This document shows positions 30,096-39,094 of a stretch of 64,000 nucleotides of DNA, piece by piece. The notes beneath the pieces were generated by a model that did no database searches, was not told where the DNA came from, and saw nothing but the letters and a program-made list of their open reading frames with translations. The stretch is from contig SVRM01000004.1 in assembly GCA_015064785.1 (NCBI GenBank), positions 1 to 64,000 of the forward strand, read 5' to 3'. The translations under genes and the position numbers were made by a program. Source of the stretch: Oscillospiraceae bacterium (GTDB taxonomy: Bacteria > Bacillota > Clostridia > Oscillospirales > CAG-272). Positions within the stretch are counted from its first letter, which is position 1; every line of letters begins with the position of its first letter.

Positions 30096-31568
30096 ATGCT
30101 GAAAAGCGTATTTTCTAAATATCTGCTTGCCTTTCTTCTGATTATCACCATCAGCTTCTTTGTCCTGGCGGGCGTAATCTGCTCGATGGTGACCTCGTAT
30201 TCGGGAGATGCCAAGCGAGGCGCGGTGGAAGACGGTGCGCAGGCGGTTTCTGATTTTCTTGCGGGCAGCTACCATGAGAGCTATTCCGGTTCGTTTTCTC
30301 AATATGTGTATCTGAACCGCGATGTTCTGCGCGGGTCGCTGGAGCTGTTGTCGGTCAATGAAGAACAGATGATGGTTCTTGTGACTGACGAGACAGGGGC
30401 GATTCTTCTGACCGACGTCGGCAATGAACGGTATGTCTCAATGCAGGTAGAACCGTCTCTGCTGGAAGCGGTCATAGCGGCGGGCAATACTCCGACAACA
30501 CGCCTGTCCGATCTGACGCTGCTGGATACACAGAATCTGGTCGGTGCTCTGCCGCTGTTTGACAGTGCCGCGGCGGGAGAGGAATCCGGGGATGTGATCG
30601 GGGCGGTGTTCGTCTGCTCCTCCTCGGGCAGTATCACAGGACTGGTTGAGACGATGCTGAAAACGATCCTCATCTCCTGTATGTGGGTCATGATTGCGGC
30701 AATGCTGGCAGTCTACTTCATCAGTGAGAAAATTTCGTCGCCGCTGAAGGAAATGAGTCGTGCGGCAAAACAGTACGCAGCCGGAAAATTCGATGTCCGT
30801 GTTCCGGTAAAGGGCTCTGATGAGGTTGCTGAGCTGGCGATGGCGTTCAACAACATGGCAAATTCACTTGCTACGGTTGAAGATCAGCGTCGCTCGTTCT
30901 TAGCCAACGTCTCACACGATCTGCGGACGCCGATGACAACGATTGCCGGATTCATCGACGGCATCCTTGACGGCGCGATTCCGCCGGAGAAGCAGCCGTA
31001 CTATCTGGAGCTGATTGCCGGAGAGGTGCGCCGTTTGTCCAGACTGGTTGCGTCTCTGCTCGATATTTCCCGCATCCAGGCAGGCGACCGCAAGTTCACG
31101 ATGACCGCGTTCGATATCTGCGAGATGGCACGTCAGATTCTGATTTCGTTTGAACAGCGCATTGACGAAAAGCAGCTGAACATCGAATTTGAATGTGACC
31201 GCGACAATATGACGGTGTATGCCGACCGCGATGCCATTCATCAGGTGCTGTACAACATCTGCGACAATGCCGTGAAGTTTACCAATCCCGGCGGCGTGTA
31301 CCGCATCAATATCACCGCACATGACAAAAAGACCTATGTGTCGGTCTTCAACGAAGGGCAGGGCATTCCGGAAGCGGAATTGCCGTATGTGTTTGATCGG
31401 TTTTATAAGAGCGACAAGAGCCGGGGGCTGGATAAAACCGGTGTCGGACTCGGACTTTACATCACAAAAACGATCATGGATGCCCACAACGAGGAAATCT
31501 GGGTCAAATCTGTCTGGGGTGAATACTGTGAATTCGTATTTACCCTGCAAAGCGTGGTCAGTAAATAA
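30096..31568 (+). CDS. HAMP-domain sensor histidine kinase
   Basis: Two TMs, HAMP, FLANVSHDLRTPMTTI H-box, GVGLGLYITKTIMDAH G-box; next to response regulator. Confidence 0.95.
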   Translation: MLKSVFSKYLLAFLLIITISFFVLAGVICSMVTSYSGDAKRGAVEDGAQAVSDFLAGSYHESYSGSFSQYVYLNRDVLRGSLELLSVNEEQMMVLVTDETGAILLTDVGNERYVSMQVEPSLLEAVIAAGNTPTTRLSDLTLLDTQNLVGALPLFDSAAAGEESGDVIGAVFVCSSSGSITGLVETMLKTILISCMWVMIAAMLAVYFISEKISSPLKEMSRAAKQYAAGKFDVRVPVKGSDEVAELAMAFNNMANSLATVEDQRRSFLANVSHDLRTPMTTIAGFIDGILDGAIPPEKQPYYLELIAGEVRRLSRLVASLLDISRIQAGDRKFTMTAFDICEMARQILISFEQRIDEKQLNIEFECDRDNMTVYADRDAIHQVLYNICDNAVKFTNPGGVYRINITAHDKKTYVSVFNEGQGIPEAELPYVFDRFYKSDKSRGLDKTGVGLGLYITKTIMDAHNEEIWVKSVWGEYCEFVFTLQSVVSK

Positions 31569-31628
31569 ACAATCGATCCCGGGATACACTACCCGGGATC
31601 AGCTGTATTAAAAGGAGAAACAAATACC

Positions 31629-32678
31629 ATGGCTGTTATTACAATCATCGGCGCGGGCATGATGGGTTCCGCACTGGCCTTTCCTGCACGCGAAAACGGC
31701 AATACCGTGCGTCTTGTCGGTACACCGCTCGACCGCGAGATCATCGATACCTGCCGTAAAACGAACCGCCATCCGAAGTTTACCCGTGATTTTCCCGCGG
31801 GTGTGGAATATTATCAGATTGAAGATGTGAAAACCGCATTGGACGGTGCGGCGTTTGTCATCGGCGGTGTTTCGTCGTTTGGTGTCGATTGGTTTTCCGA
31901 GGAAATTCTGCCGATTATCCCGGAGGATATGCCGATCATCACCGTCACCAAGGGACTCTATGACACCGAGGACGGCACACTGCTGTGCTATCCGCAGCTG
32001 TGGGCAGAACGGCTTGCCGCGCGCGGAATGAAACGCAATCTCAATGCCATCGGCGGTCCGTGTACCAGCTACGAGCTTGTTGCGCACGACCAGACCGAGG
32101 TCACATTCTGCGGCTCCGATCCCGATACGCTCCGGATGCTGCGGGATGCGATGAAAACCGATTACTATCACATCAGCCTGTCCACTGATGTCGTCGGCAT
32201 CGAGTCTGCCGTTGCGCTGAAAAACGGCTACGCGCTCGGTATTGCGCTGACCATCGGTCTGAATCAGCGTGCGTTCGGACTCGATTCCGAGCTGCATTTC
32301 AACTCACAGGCGGCGATTTTCGGGCAGAGTGTGCGCGAGATGGCAGGATTGCTCGCCATGCGGGGTGCCGGAACGCTCGACAATCTCTGTGTCGGTGCGG
32401 GCGATCTCTATGTCACGGTTTACGGCGGCAGAACGCGGCTCGTCGGGATTCTGCTCGGACGGGGACTGAACATCGACGAAGCAAAAGCCGAATTGCAGGG
32501 CGTGACGCTGGAATCCCTCGTTGTTGCGGAGCGCGTTGCCCGTGCAGTGAAGAAAAAGGCGGAGCGCGGGGAAATCAGCATTGGTGATTATCCGCTGCTT
32601 ATGCACATCGATGACATTCTGACAAAGAAGGCGCCGGTGGAGATTCCGTGGGAGAAGTTCACAAAGGAGACGTTCTGA
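31629..32678 (+). CDS. NAD-dependent glycerol-3-phosphate dehydrogenase-like protein
   Basis: Rossmann ITIIGAGMMGSALAFPA; ITVTKGLYD; VALKNGYALGIALTIGL; GAGDLYVTVYGGRTR. Confidence 0.78.
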   Translation: MAVITIIGAGMMGSALAFPARENGNTVRLVGTPLDREIIDTCRKTNRHPKFTRDFPAGVEYYQIEDVKTALDGAAFVIGGVSSFGVDWFSEEILPIIPEDMPIITVTKGLYDTEDGTLLCYPQLWAERLAARGMKRNLNAIGGPCTSYELVAHDQTEVTFCGSDPDTLRMLRDAMKTDYYHISLSTDVVGIESAVALKNGYALGIALTIGLNQRAFGLDSELHFNSQAAIFGQSVREMAGLLAMRGAGTLDNLCVGAGDLYVTVYGGRTRLVGILLGRGLNIDEAKAELQGVTLESLVVAERVARAVKKKAERGEISIGDYPLLMHIDDILTKKAPVEIPWEKFTKETF

Positions 32679-32717
32679 TTGCAGGGTATTGATAAATGAG
32701 ATTTTGGAGGGATTGAT

Positions 32718-32918
32718 GTGAAGCAATATAAAGTTGTCAGAGAAAAAATCACGTTTGAGGAATTAGGAACCGGAAATTTTACAAGGCTTGAAACTGTGAT
32801 GAACAATATGGCAATAGAGGGGTGGAATGTTGTATGTCTGTCTCCTCAGCCGGGAACGACGACAAATTTCGTGCTTGTAACTTTTTGCAAGGATGACGCA
32901 TCACATTATTCTGTTTGA
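32718..32918 (+). CDS. DUF4177-like small protein
   Basis: 66 aa, MKQYKVVREKITFEE ... LETVMNNMAIEGWNVVCLSP. Confidence 0.65.
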   Translation: MKQYKVVREKITFEELGTGNFTRLETVMNNMAIEGWNVVCLSPQPGTTTNFVLVTFCKDDASHYSV

Positions 32919-32996
32919 TTGAGTGATACAATTTCAATTTATTTGTTATTTACAGTTGTTTTCTAAATGTACCGACAATAAACCAAACATAAACAA

Positions 32997-33036
32997 GAGA
33001 GAACCGCGTCCAATCAACGCGGTTCTCTCTTTTTTG
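32997..33036. terminator. Terminator between convergent genes (T-run on + strand)
   Basis: Perfect 12-bp stem gagagaaccgcg/cgcggttctctc then tttttt. Confidence 0.85.
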
Positions 33037-33050
33037 TATATAAAACTGTG

Positions 33051-33818
33051 TTACGCCAAAAAGCTCTTGCCTTCCCATTCCTCATCCGGCTTGACACCGA
33101 GCAGCGCGGTGATGGTCGGTGCAACGTCCTTGATGGAAACTATGCCGAGGTCAGCACCGGCAGTAAACGCGGAACCGTGACAGATCATCGGAATCACCAT
33201 ATCTTCATCAAGCTCCGTGCCGTGCGTGCGGTCGTGTCCGCCATGGTCTGCCGTGATGATGACCTGATAGTCGACGGGCAGAGCGCAGATCAGCTTTTCA
33301 ATGTTCTCAAAAGAATTGTCGATGGCGTGCATGTATTCCGGCGACATCCAGCCGTGCTGGTGACCTGCCATATCGGTAAAGCCGAGATACAGGAACGTAA
33401 AGTCAACATCGTAGTGCGTCAGATAGTCAATTGCCGCCGCGGTAATACGGTTGTTGGCATCTTCATAGCCGTAGACACGACCCTTGACAAAGTAGGCGTG
33501 AACGATAGAGTTCGGACGTGCGAGGTCGCGGATTTCTTCCCAGTTATAGAAGATCGCGCAGGTCTTGCCGGCAGCAAACAATGTCTCGCAGATGCCGTTG
33601 ATGGGACGAACCTGCGGCATATAAGTGTTGGTCGTCGTGCCGTGACGGGAAGGGTCAACGGAATGGAACAGCGACATATGGCAGGGCAGGGTGACGGACG
33701 GCATGACGGTTCTGGCGTTCAGCGTATATGCCGATTCTTTCATAATCTTCTTTGCGATAGGATGATCGGCAATGGCGTCGGGACGCATACCGTCAACGAT
33801 GATGACAAGGGTTTTCAT
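33051..33818 (-). CDS. Alkaline phosphatase family / nucleotide pyrophosphatase-like protein
   Basis: TLVIIVDGMRPDAI, MPSVTLPCHMSLFH, ITADHGGHDRTHG; start after aaaggag SD. Confidence 0.85.
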   Translation of the reverse strand: MKTLVIIVDGMRPDAIADHPIAKKIMKESAYTLNARTVMPSVTLPCHMSLFHSVDPSRHGTTTNTYMPQVRPINGICETLFAAGKTCAIFYNWEEIRDLARPNSIVHAYFVKGRVYGYEDANNRITAAAIDYLTHYDVDFTFLYLGFTDMAGHQHGWMSPEYMHAIDNSFENIEKLICALPVDYQVIITADHGGHDRTHGTELDEDMVIPMICHGSAFTAGADLGIVSIKDVAPTITALLGVKPDEEWEGKSFLA

Positions 33819-33837
33819 GATGATAGTTTCTCCTTTC

Positions 33838-35940
33838 TCAGTTTCCGTAGAACAGCATATCGCCATAAGTCGGATACGGCCATTGGGTCTTCGGAATCAG
33901 CGGTTCCATTGCGTCGATTTCACAGCGCAGCTCCTCCATCAGAGGCAGAATGATGTCGCTGCACCAGTGTGCAAGTGCGGTGGTTTCTGTCGGCTTGTCC
34001 TTGGAGTTCACCGCGCCCTCCAGCGTCTTGAGCGAATGGAACGCGGCGGCAGAATACTTGGACAGCATCGCGAGCGTTTCTTCTTCATACGGCAGATCAA
34101 TATCAGAGGACGCTGCTTTTGCCATCGTCAGCGTTTCGGACAGCTTTGTCTTGTATGCGGCGGCGGCAGGCAGAATCTCACGGCGGATCATATCGATCAT
34201 CGTGCGTGCTTCAATGTTGATGACCTTACAGTAGTTCTCCTCGTTGATCTCCTTGCGTGCGGCAAGCTCGGTGCGGGAGAAGACCTTGTTGTTTTCAAAC
34301 AGCGCAATGTTCTTTTCATCGAGATAATGCGCCAGCGCGTCGGGCGTTGTACGGAAGTTCGACAGACCGCGTACTGCGGCTTCATCAATCCAGGCAGCGT
34401 CATAGCCGTTGCCATTGAACAGAATGCGCTTGTGTGCGCGGATGGTGTCGCGGATGAGGTCGTTGAGTGCTTCGTTGAAGTTGTCGGCGGCCTCAAGAAT
34501 GTCCGCAAATTCACCGAGTACCTGTGCGACAGCCGTATTGATGACGATATTGACGGACGCCGGGGATGCCGATGAGCCGAGGGAGCGGAACTCGAACTTG
34601 TTGCCGGTGAAGGCAAACGGCGAGGTGCGGTTACGGTCGGTCGTGTCGCGCGGGAATTTCGGCAGGACATGGACACCGATACGCATCATTTCGCTTTCCT
34701 TTGCATTATAGTCACCGCCCGATTCAATCGCATCGAGGATGGCTGCAAGCTCATCGCCGATAAACATCGAGACGATGGCAGGCGGAGCTTCATGCGCACC
34801 GAGACGGTGATCGTTGCCGGCAGATGCGACGGAGATGCGGAGCAGATCCTGATATTCGTCAACCGCCTTGATGACAGCGACAAGGAACAGTAAAAACTGT
34901 GCGTTTTCGTGCGGGGTGTCGCCCGGTTCGAGCAGATTCTGTCCGGTGCTTGTTGTCATTGACCAGTTGTTGTGCTTACCGGAGCCGTTGACACCGAGGA
35001 ACGGCTTTTCGTGCAGCAGACAGACCAGTCCGTGACGGCGCGCGATCTTCTGCATCAGGTCCATTGTGATCTGGTTGTGGTCGCAGGCAATGTTGGTGGT
35101 AGAGAAGATCGGCGCAAGCTCATGCTGGGCAGGTGCGCCTTCGTTGTGTTCGGTTTTGGCAAGAACGCCGAGCTTCCACAGCTCCTCGTCCAGCTCTGCC
35201 ATGAATGCCTTGATACGCGGCTTGAGCGTACCGAAATAATGGTCGTCCATTTCCTGACCCTTGGGTGCCTTGGCACCGATCAGGGTTCTGCCGCAGAAGC
35301 GCAGGTCGGGACGTGCGGCATAGTGCTTTTCATCGATTAAGAAGTATTCCTGCTCGGGACCGACGGTTGTTTTGACGTTGATGTCGGTCGGTGCGCCGAA
35401 CAGACGCAGAATGCGCTGTGCCTGTCGGTTGATAACTTCCATCGAGCGCAGAAGCGGTGTCTTCTGGTCGAGTGCTTCGCCGCCGTAGGAGCAGAATGCG
35501 GTCGGAATGTACAGCGTATTGTCGCGAATGAATGCAAACGAAGTCGGGTCCCATGCGGTATAGCCGCGCGCCTCAAAGGTTGCACGCAGACCGCCGGAGG
35601 GGAAGGATGATGCATCGGGTTCACCGCGGACAAGCTCCTTGCCGGAGAATTCCATGATGATCTTGCCGTCAGCGGTCGGGGAGATAAAGCTGTCGTGCTT
35701 TTCCGCCGTGATGCCGGTCATCGGCTGGAACCAGTGGGTGTAATGGGTTGCCCCCTTTTCAATCGCCCAGTCCTTCATGGCGTTGGCGACAACGGATGCA
35801 GTCTGTGGGTCGAGACGCTTGCCGTAGTGCAGGGATGCCTGCATCATCCGGAAGGTCTCCTTGGGGAGCTTGGATTTCATGGTGGCTTCGTCAAACACCA
35901 TGGAGCCGAACAGGTCGGTAACGGAAACATGATCTGTCAT
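33838..35940 (-). CDS. glnN: Glutamine synthetase type III
   Basis: About 700 aa; [50 protein letters not shown]. Confidence 0.95.
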   Translation of the reverse strand: MTDHVSVTDLFGSMVFDEATMKSKLPKETFRMMQASLHYGKRLDPQTASVVANAMKDWAIEKGATHYTHWFQPMTGITAEKHDSFISPTADGKIIMEFSGKELVRGEPDASSFPSGGLRATFEARGYTAWDPTSFAFIRDNTLYIPTAFCSYGGEALDQKTPLLRSMEVINRQAQRILRLFGAPTDINVKTTVGPEQEYFLIDEKHYAARPDLRFCGRTLIGAKAPKGQEMDDHYFGTLKPRIKAFMAELDEELWKLGVLAKTEHNEGAPAQHELAPIFSTTNIACDHNQITMDLMQKIARRHGLVCLLHEKPFLGVNGSGKHNNWSMTTSTGQNLLEPGDTPHENAQFLLFLVAVIKAVDEYQDLLRISVASAGNDHRLGAHEAPPAIVSMFIGDELAAILDAIESGGDYNAKESEMMRIGVHVLPKFPRDTTDRNRTSPFAFTGNKFEFRSLGSSASPASVNIVINTAVAQVLGEFADILEAADNFNEALNDLIRDTIRAHKRILFNGNGYDAAWIDEAAVRGLSNFRTTPDALAHYLDEKNIALFENNKVFSRTELAARKEINEENYCKVINIEARTMIDMIRREILPAAAAYKTKLSETLTMAKAASSDIDLPYEEETLAMLSKYSAAAFHSLKTLEGAVNSKDKPTETTALAHWCSDIILPLMEELRCEIDAMEPLIPKTQWPYPTYGDMLFYGN

Positions 35941-36061
35941 GCGCGGGTCCTTTCTTTTCTATATGAAACACTTTTGGATGTCGATTTTGCTTGTGATTTA
36001 TAATATTATACACCCAAAACCGCACTTTGTCAATGAAAATTGAAGAAGACGGACGACAGAC

Positions 36062-38374
36062 TCACTGCGTTTCCGCAAGATAGATCGACACGCGCGACTG
36101 CACGATGTCAGCACAGGCACTGGCATCACGGACACCGGCGGAATATGCCGCGATTTCCTCTAACACAATCTCCTCAATGGTGGAGTCACACAGTGTGTAC
36201 TGCGGCATATCATAGAACAGAGCACGCAGCACGGACAAATCTTCGTCGGTCATATAGACCTCCTCATAACCGCCGCGCTCCATGAGCTGTGCGTCCATCG
36301 GTTCGGGAAGTGAACCGACATATCCGCCTGAATAACGGCTTTGCCCGGCGTTCGTATCGTTTGCCGGAAGATAGTAAAAATAACGCTGTGAGGTGAGACT
36401 GTTTTCAAGCGCATCATGGGTGACCGGGAAAGCACGCATGGATACAGCATTCGAATTTTGTACCGCATCGGAGAGGACATACTGCATAAACGTCATCGCA
36501 CCGCGCGGAACCGTTGTATTCTGCATCACCGCAAAGGAAAGATCGCTTTCGATATACGCTGTATGACCGTCCTTGGTCGGATAGCCCCAGAAGCGGATAT
36601 CCGCATCGGAAAACCATCGCTTTGTACGCATATACTGCGTGGTCGAGCTGAGCGGCACTTCCAAAAACGCAAGCTGTCCTGTGGCAAGCATTTCCGTCAG
36701 ATTGGGAACGGAAGCGTCTCCGTTATCATAAAGGAAGCAGGGATTTTTGGTATCAAGCCGGTTTGCAATGTTTTTGTGCAGGGACAGAAGCGTCTCAAAC
36801 TCCGGGCAGTCAAAGGAGCAGGTGCCTGTATCCATATCATAAAAGGACTGCAGTGCCGTGCCAAGGAAACGGAAACCGAGAAACGCACCGGCATCGTTCG
36901 GCTCTGCTGAGAACGGTACAGTATCCTGCGGGACGTTCTCCATGTACGCAGCAAGGGTATCAATCGACAGCGTATCGGCATCCGGCAGAAGTGCGGTCAG
37001 AGAAGTGAGCGTATACAGCCGGAAGCTTGCGGGCAGCAGGTACAGCTTACCGTCGGCGGCGTATCCGTCTGCCACACCCGGAATCAGCTGTGGAAAGAAA
37101 TACGGGTTCAGATCAAAGAATAAGTCCTTGTTTGCAAGATCACGGTAGGTTGTCATCGAGTTTGTACCGAAAATCATGATATCCGGCGCATTGCCCCACA
37201 GAAGGTCTTCTTCCAATTTGGACAGCGCAAAGCCATCTTTGTCCGGTTCATACACAGTCAGTGTGACATGGTAGTCTGCCGATGCGCGGTTGAAGCCGCT
37301 GATGAGCTTACCAAGCAGGGCGGGTTCTGTGCTGTAATCGAGCAGACCGAGGCGGATTTCCGTTTTGGGAGTGGTCTCTGTATCCTGCACGGACAGAATC
37401 TGTAAGGTCGGTTCGTTTGTCAGAGGATCCGTCATCCAGATCAGGTATGTTTTTGCATTGAGAACCGCAAGAACGGTGGTGGAGTCAAAAGCGTAATCGG
37501 TGCGGTTCCACTCCATCATCGGGGTGACGGCTTCACCTGCCGGGTCATATGCCCAGATGGCTGTTTTGTCGATCAGATAGGCGTTGCCGTCAGCGTCAAA
37601 CATCAGCTGGGCACTGCGGTCCACCGCGTCCGGCTTTGTGTAAATGTCCGACCGATGAAAGTCTCCGGTGTCGGGATCAACCGTATAATAGGCTTTTTCG
37701 TTCTGGGCAAGGGGAAAATACAGGGTGTTGTCGGGACCCTTGATCGGTATTCCGTGGCGGTTATCACATTCCGCCTGCAAAACCATTGCTCCGTCCGGCG
37801 AAAATACTGTGACATGCGAGCCTGTGTAAACCGAAAGATTGCCGTTGTCAAGCAGGAGCATGTCATCGCTCGAACCGGGCGGAAGCAGATGCTCGGCGAA
37901 CGCATCCCCTGCGGCATCTAAAAAGACCGCAGTGTGGCATCCGCTGTCATCCATTGGCAGAACGGTGAGAATGCCGCCGTCCGCAAGCGGAAGATGATTC
38001 GCTGTTTTGTGGGCATCCTCTGCGGGCGATACCGGGGTTGTGATCCCTTGGAATGTGCCGGTGCTGTCGTAGCGGGCATAGGCTCTGCCGCTGCTGACAG
38101 AACCCGGCAGGATCACAGTCTCTCCCTGTGTCTGTACAGTGCGAAGATCGTAAACAAACAGTTCATCGGGAATATCGAGGGTTGCTGCGGTGACGGTCAG
38201 CAGATCGGTACAGAGACGGCTGTTCCCCGGTGTGTCGGTCAGCGCGTCGATGGACGCTGTCACAGGGGCAGGTGTTGTATCGGCGGTCTGTGCGGGATCA
38301 TCTGCGGTGTCGCAGGATGTGAAGAAAAGCAGGAGCAGCAGAAGCGGGAACCATAGGATGCGGCGGTGTGTCAT
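36062..38374 (-). CDS. Large lipoprotein: N-terminal propeller-like region fused to solute-binding-protein-like region
   Basis: Lipobox LLFFTSCDT; repeated short beta-blade-like strands (DAAGDAFAEHLLP, DNGNLSVYTGS, DADGNAYLID); C-half KLISGFNRASADYHVTLTVYE ... APDIMIFGTNS ... AFPVTHDALENSL typical SBP. Confidence 0.7.
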   Translation of the reverse strand: MTHRRILWFPLLLLLLFFTSCDTADDPAQTADTTPAPVTASIDALTDTPGNSRLCTDLLTVTAATLDIPDELFVYDLRTVQTQGETVILPGSVSSGRAYARYDSTGTFQGITTPVSPAEDAHKTANHLPLADGGILTVLPMDDSGCHTAVFLDAAGDAFAEHLLPPGSSDDMLLLDNGNLSVYTGSHVTVFSPDGAMVLQAECDNRHGIPIKGPDNTLYFPLAQNEKAYYTVDPDTGDFHRSDIYTKPDAVDRSAQLMFDADGNAYLIDKTAIWAYDPAGEAVTPMMEWNRTDYAFDSTTVLAVLNAKTYLIWMTDPLTNEPTLQILSVQDTETTPKTEIRLGLLDYSTEPALLGKLISGFNRASADYHVTLTVYEPDKDGFALSKLEEDLLWGNAPDIMIFGTNSMTTYRDLANKDLFFDLNPYFFPQLIPGVADGYAADGKLYLLPASFRLYTLTSLTALLPDADTLSIDTLAAYMENVPQDTVPFSAEPNDAGAFLGFRFLGTALQSFYDMDTGTCSFDCPEFETLLSLHKNIANRLDTKNPCFLYDNGDASVPNLTEMLATGQLAFLEVPLSSTTQYMRTKRWFSDADIRFWGYPTKDGHTAYIESDLSFAVMQNTTVPRGAMTFMQYVLSDAVQNSNAVSMRAFPVTHDALENSLTSQRYFYYLPANDTNAGQSRYSGGYVGSLPEPMDAQLMERGGYEEVYMTDEDLSVLRALFYDMPQYTLCDSTIEEIVLEEIAAYSAGVRDASACADIVQSRVSIYLAETQ

Positions 38375-38545
38375 GGCGGGAACTCCTTTCGTTATTTGTC
38401 GTTACCATCATTATAAACGACAAATGTGAACTCATGATTACGTTTGAAAAAAAGTTGCGTTTCCGCGTAATTTTTCGGGATACACAGCATAAGCCGCCGG
38501 CTGTGGGTTACAATATCCGTACTGAAATGCGGAGGTAACAGCGGG

Positions 38546-39034
38546 ATGAAACAAACGAGAGAACACGCGGAAACACTGTGCGCACCGGGCAGCGGAACGG
38601 TACGCCGTCTTGGCGGTGCGTCATATGCCATTGATTTTTTTGATGAGGAAAACGGGGACGTGGTGTCTCCCGTCGGCGGCGTGGTGACACACATCGGGCG
38701 CGGCGGCAACCGCATATCGATCTGTTCCAACGGCGGAACCGAAGTCTCTGTCGGCATCGGGGAGGCGCATCCCGGTCGACAGAACACAGCGGAGGGCTGC
38801 CATTTTTACGTGCAGGAGGGGCAGGCGGTCAACGCTGGAGAGCGGCTGATGCATGCACAACTGTCGCGCATCCGTCGGCTGGGCGGTTCCTCGGCATGTG
38901 TGATGACGCTGGAAGGGACAGACGGTGTACGGCAGACGATCGGTGCGGCAGATGTGGTCCGTGCCGGGGTGACACCGCTGCTGCGTGTGGTGCATGACGG
39001 CGAAAATCTCGAGGAGATGGCGCAAAACCCTTGA
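38546..39034 (+). CDS. PTS EIIA(Glc)-like domain protein lacking canonical active-site histidines
   Basis: ENGDVVSPVGGVVTHIGRGGNRISICSNGGTEVSVGIG aligns by eye with EIIA(Glc) core; QEGQAVNAGERLM. Confidence 0.7.
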   Translation: MKQTREHAETLCAPGSGTVRRLGGASYAIDFFDEENGDVVSPVGGVVTHIGRGGNRISICSNGGTEVSVGIGEAHPGRQNTAEGCHFYVQEGQAVNAGERLMHAQLSRIRRLGGSSACVMTLEGTDGVRQTIGAADVVRAGVTPLLRVVHDGENLEEMAQNP

Positions 39035-39094
39035 CAGCGGCGGATGGGTGTGATATACTCAGTTTGATGAAAAATAGCAAAGGAGATCACACCT

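Noticed and set aside
31575-31600. Hairpin gatcccggg/cccgggatc between histidine kinase and GpsA-like genes as a terminator
   Set aside because: Perfect stem but no following T-run on the + strand; could be a processing or stability element, so not called as terminator.
38546-39034. Functional PTS glucose-specific EIIA
   Set aside because: Both phosphoryl-relay histidine positions appear substituted and no PTS partners are nearby.
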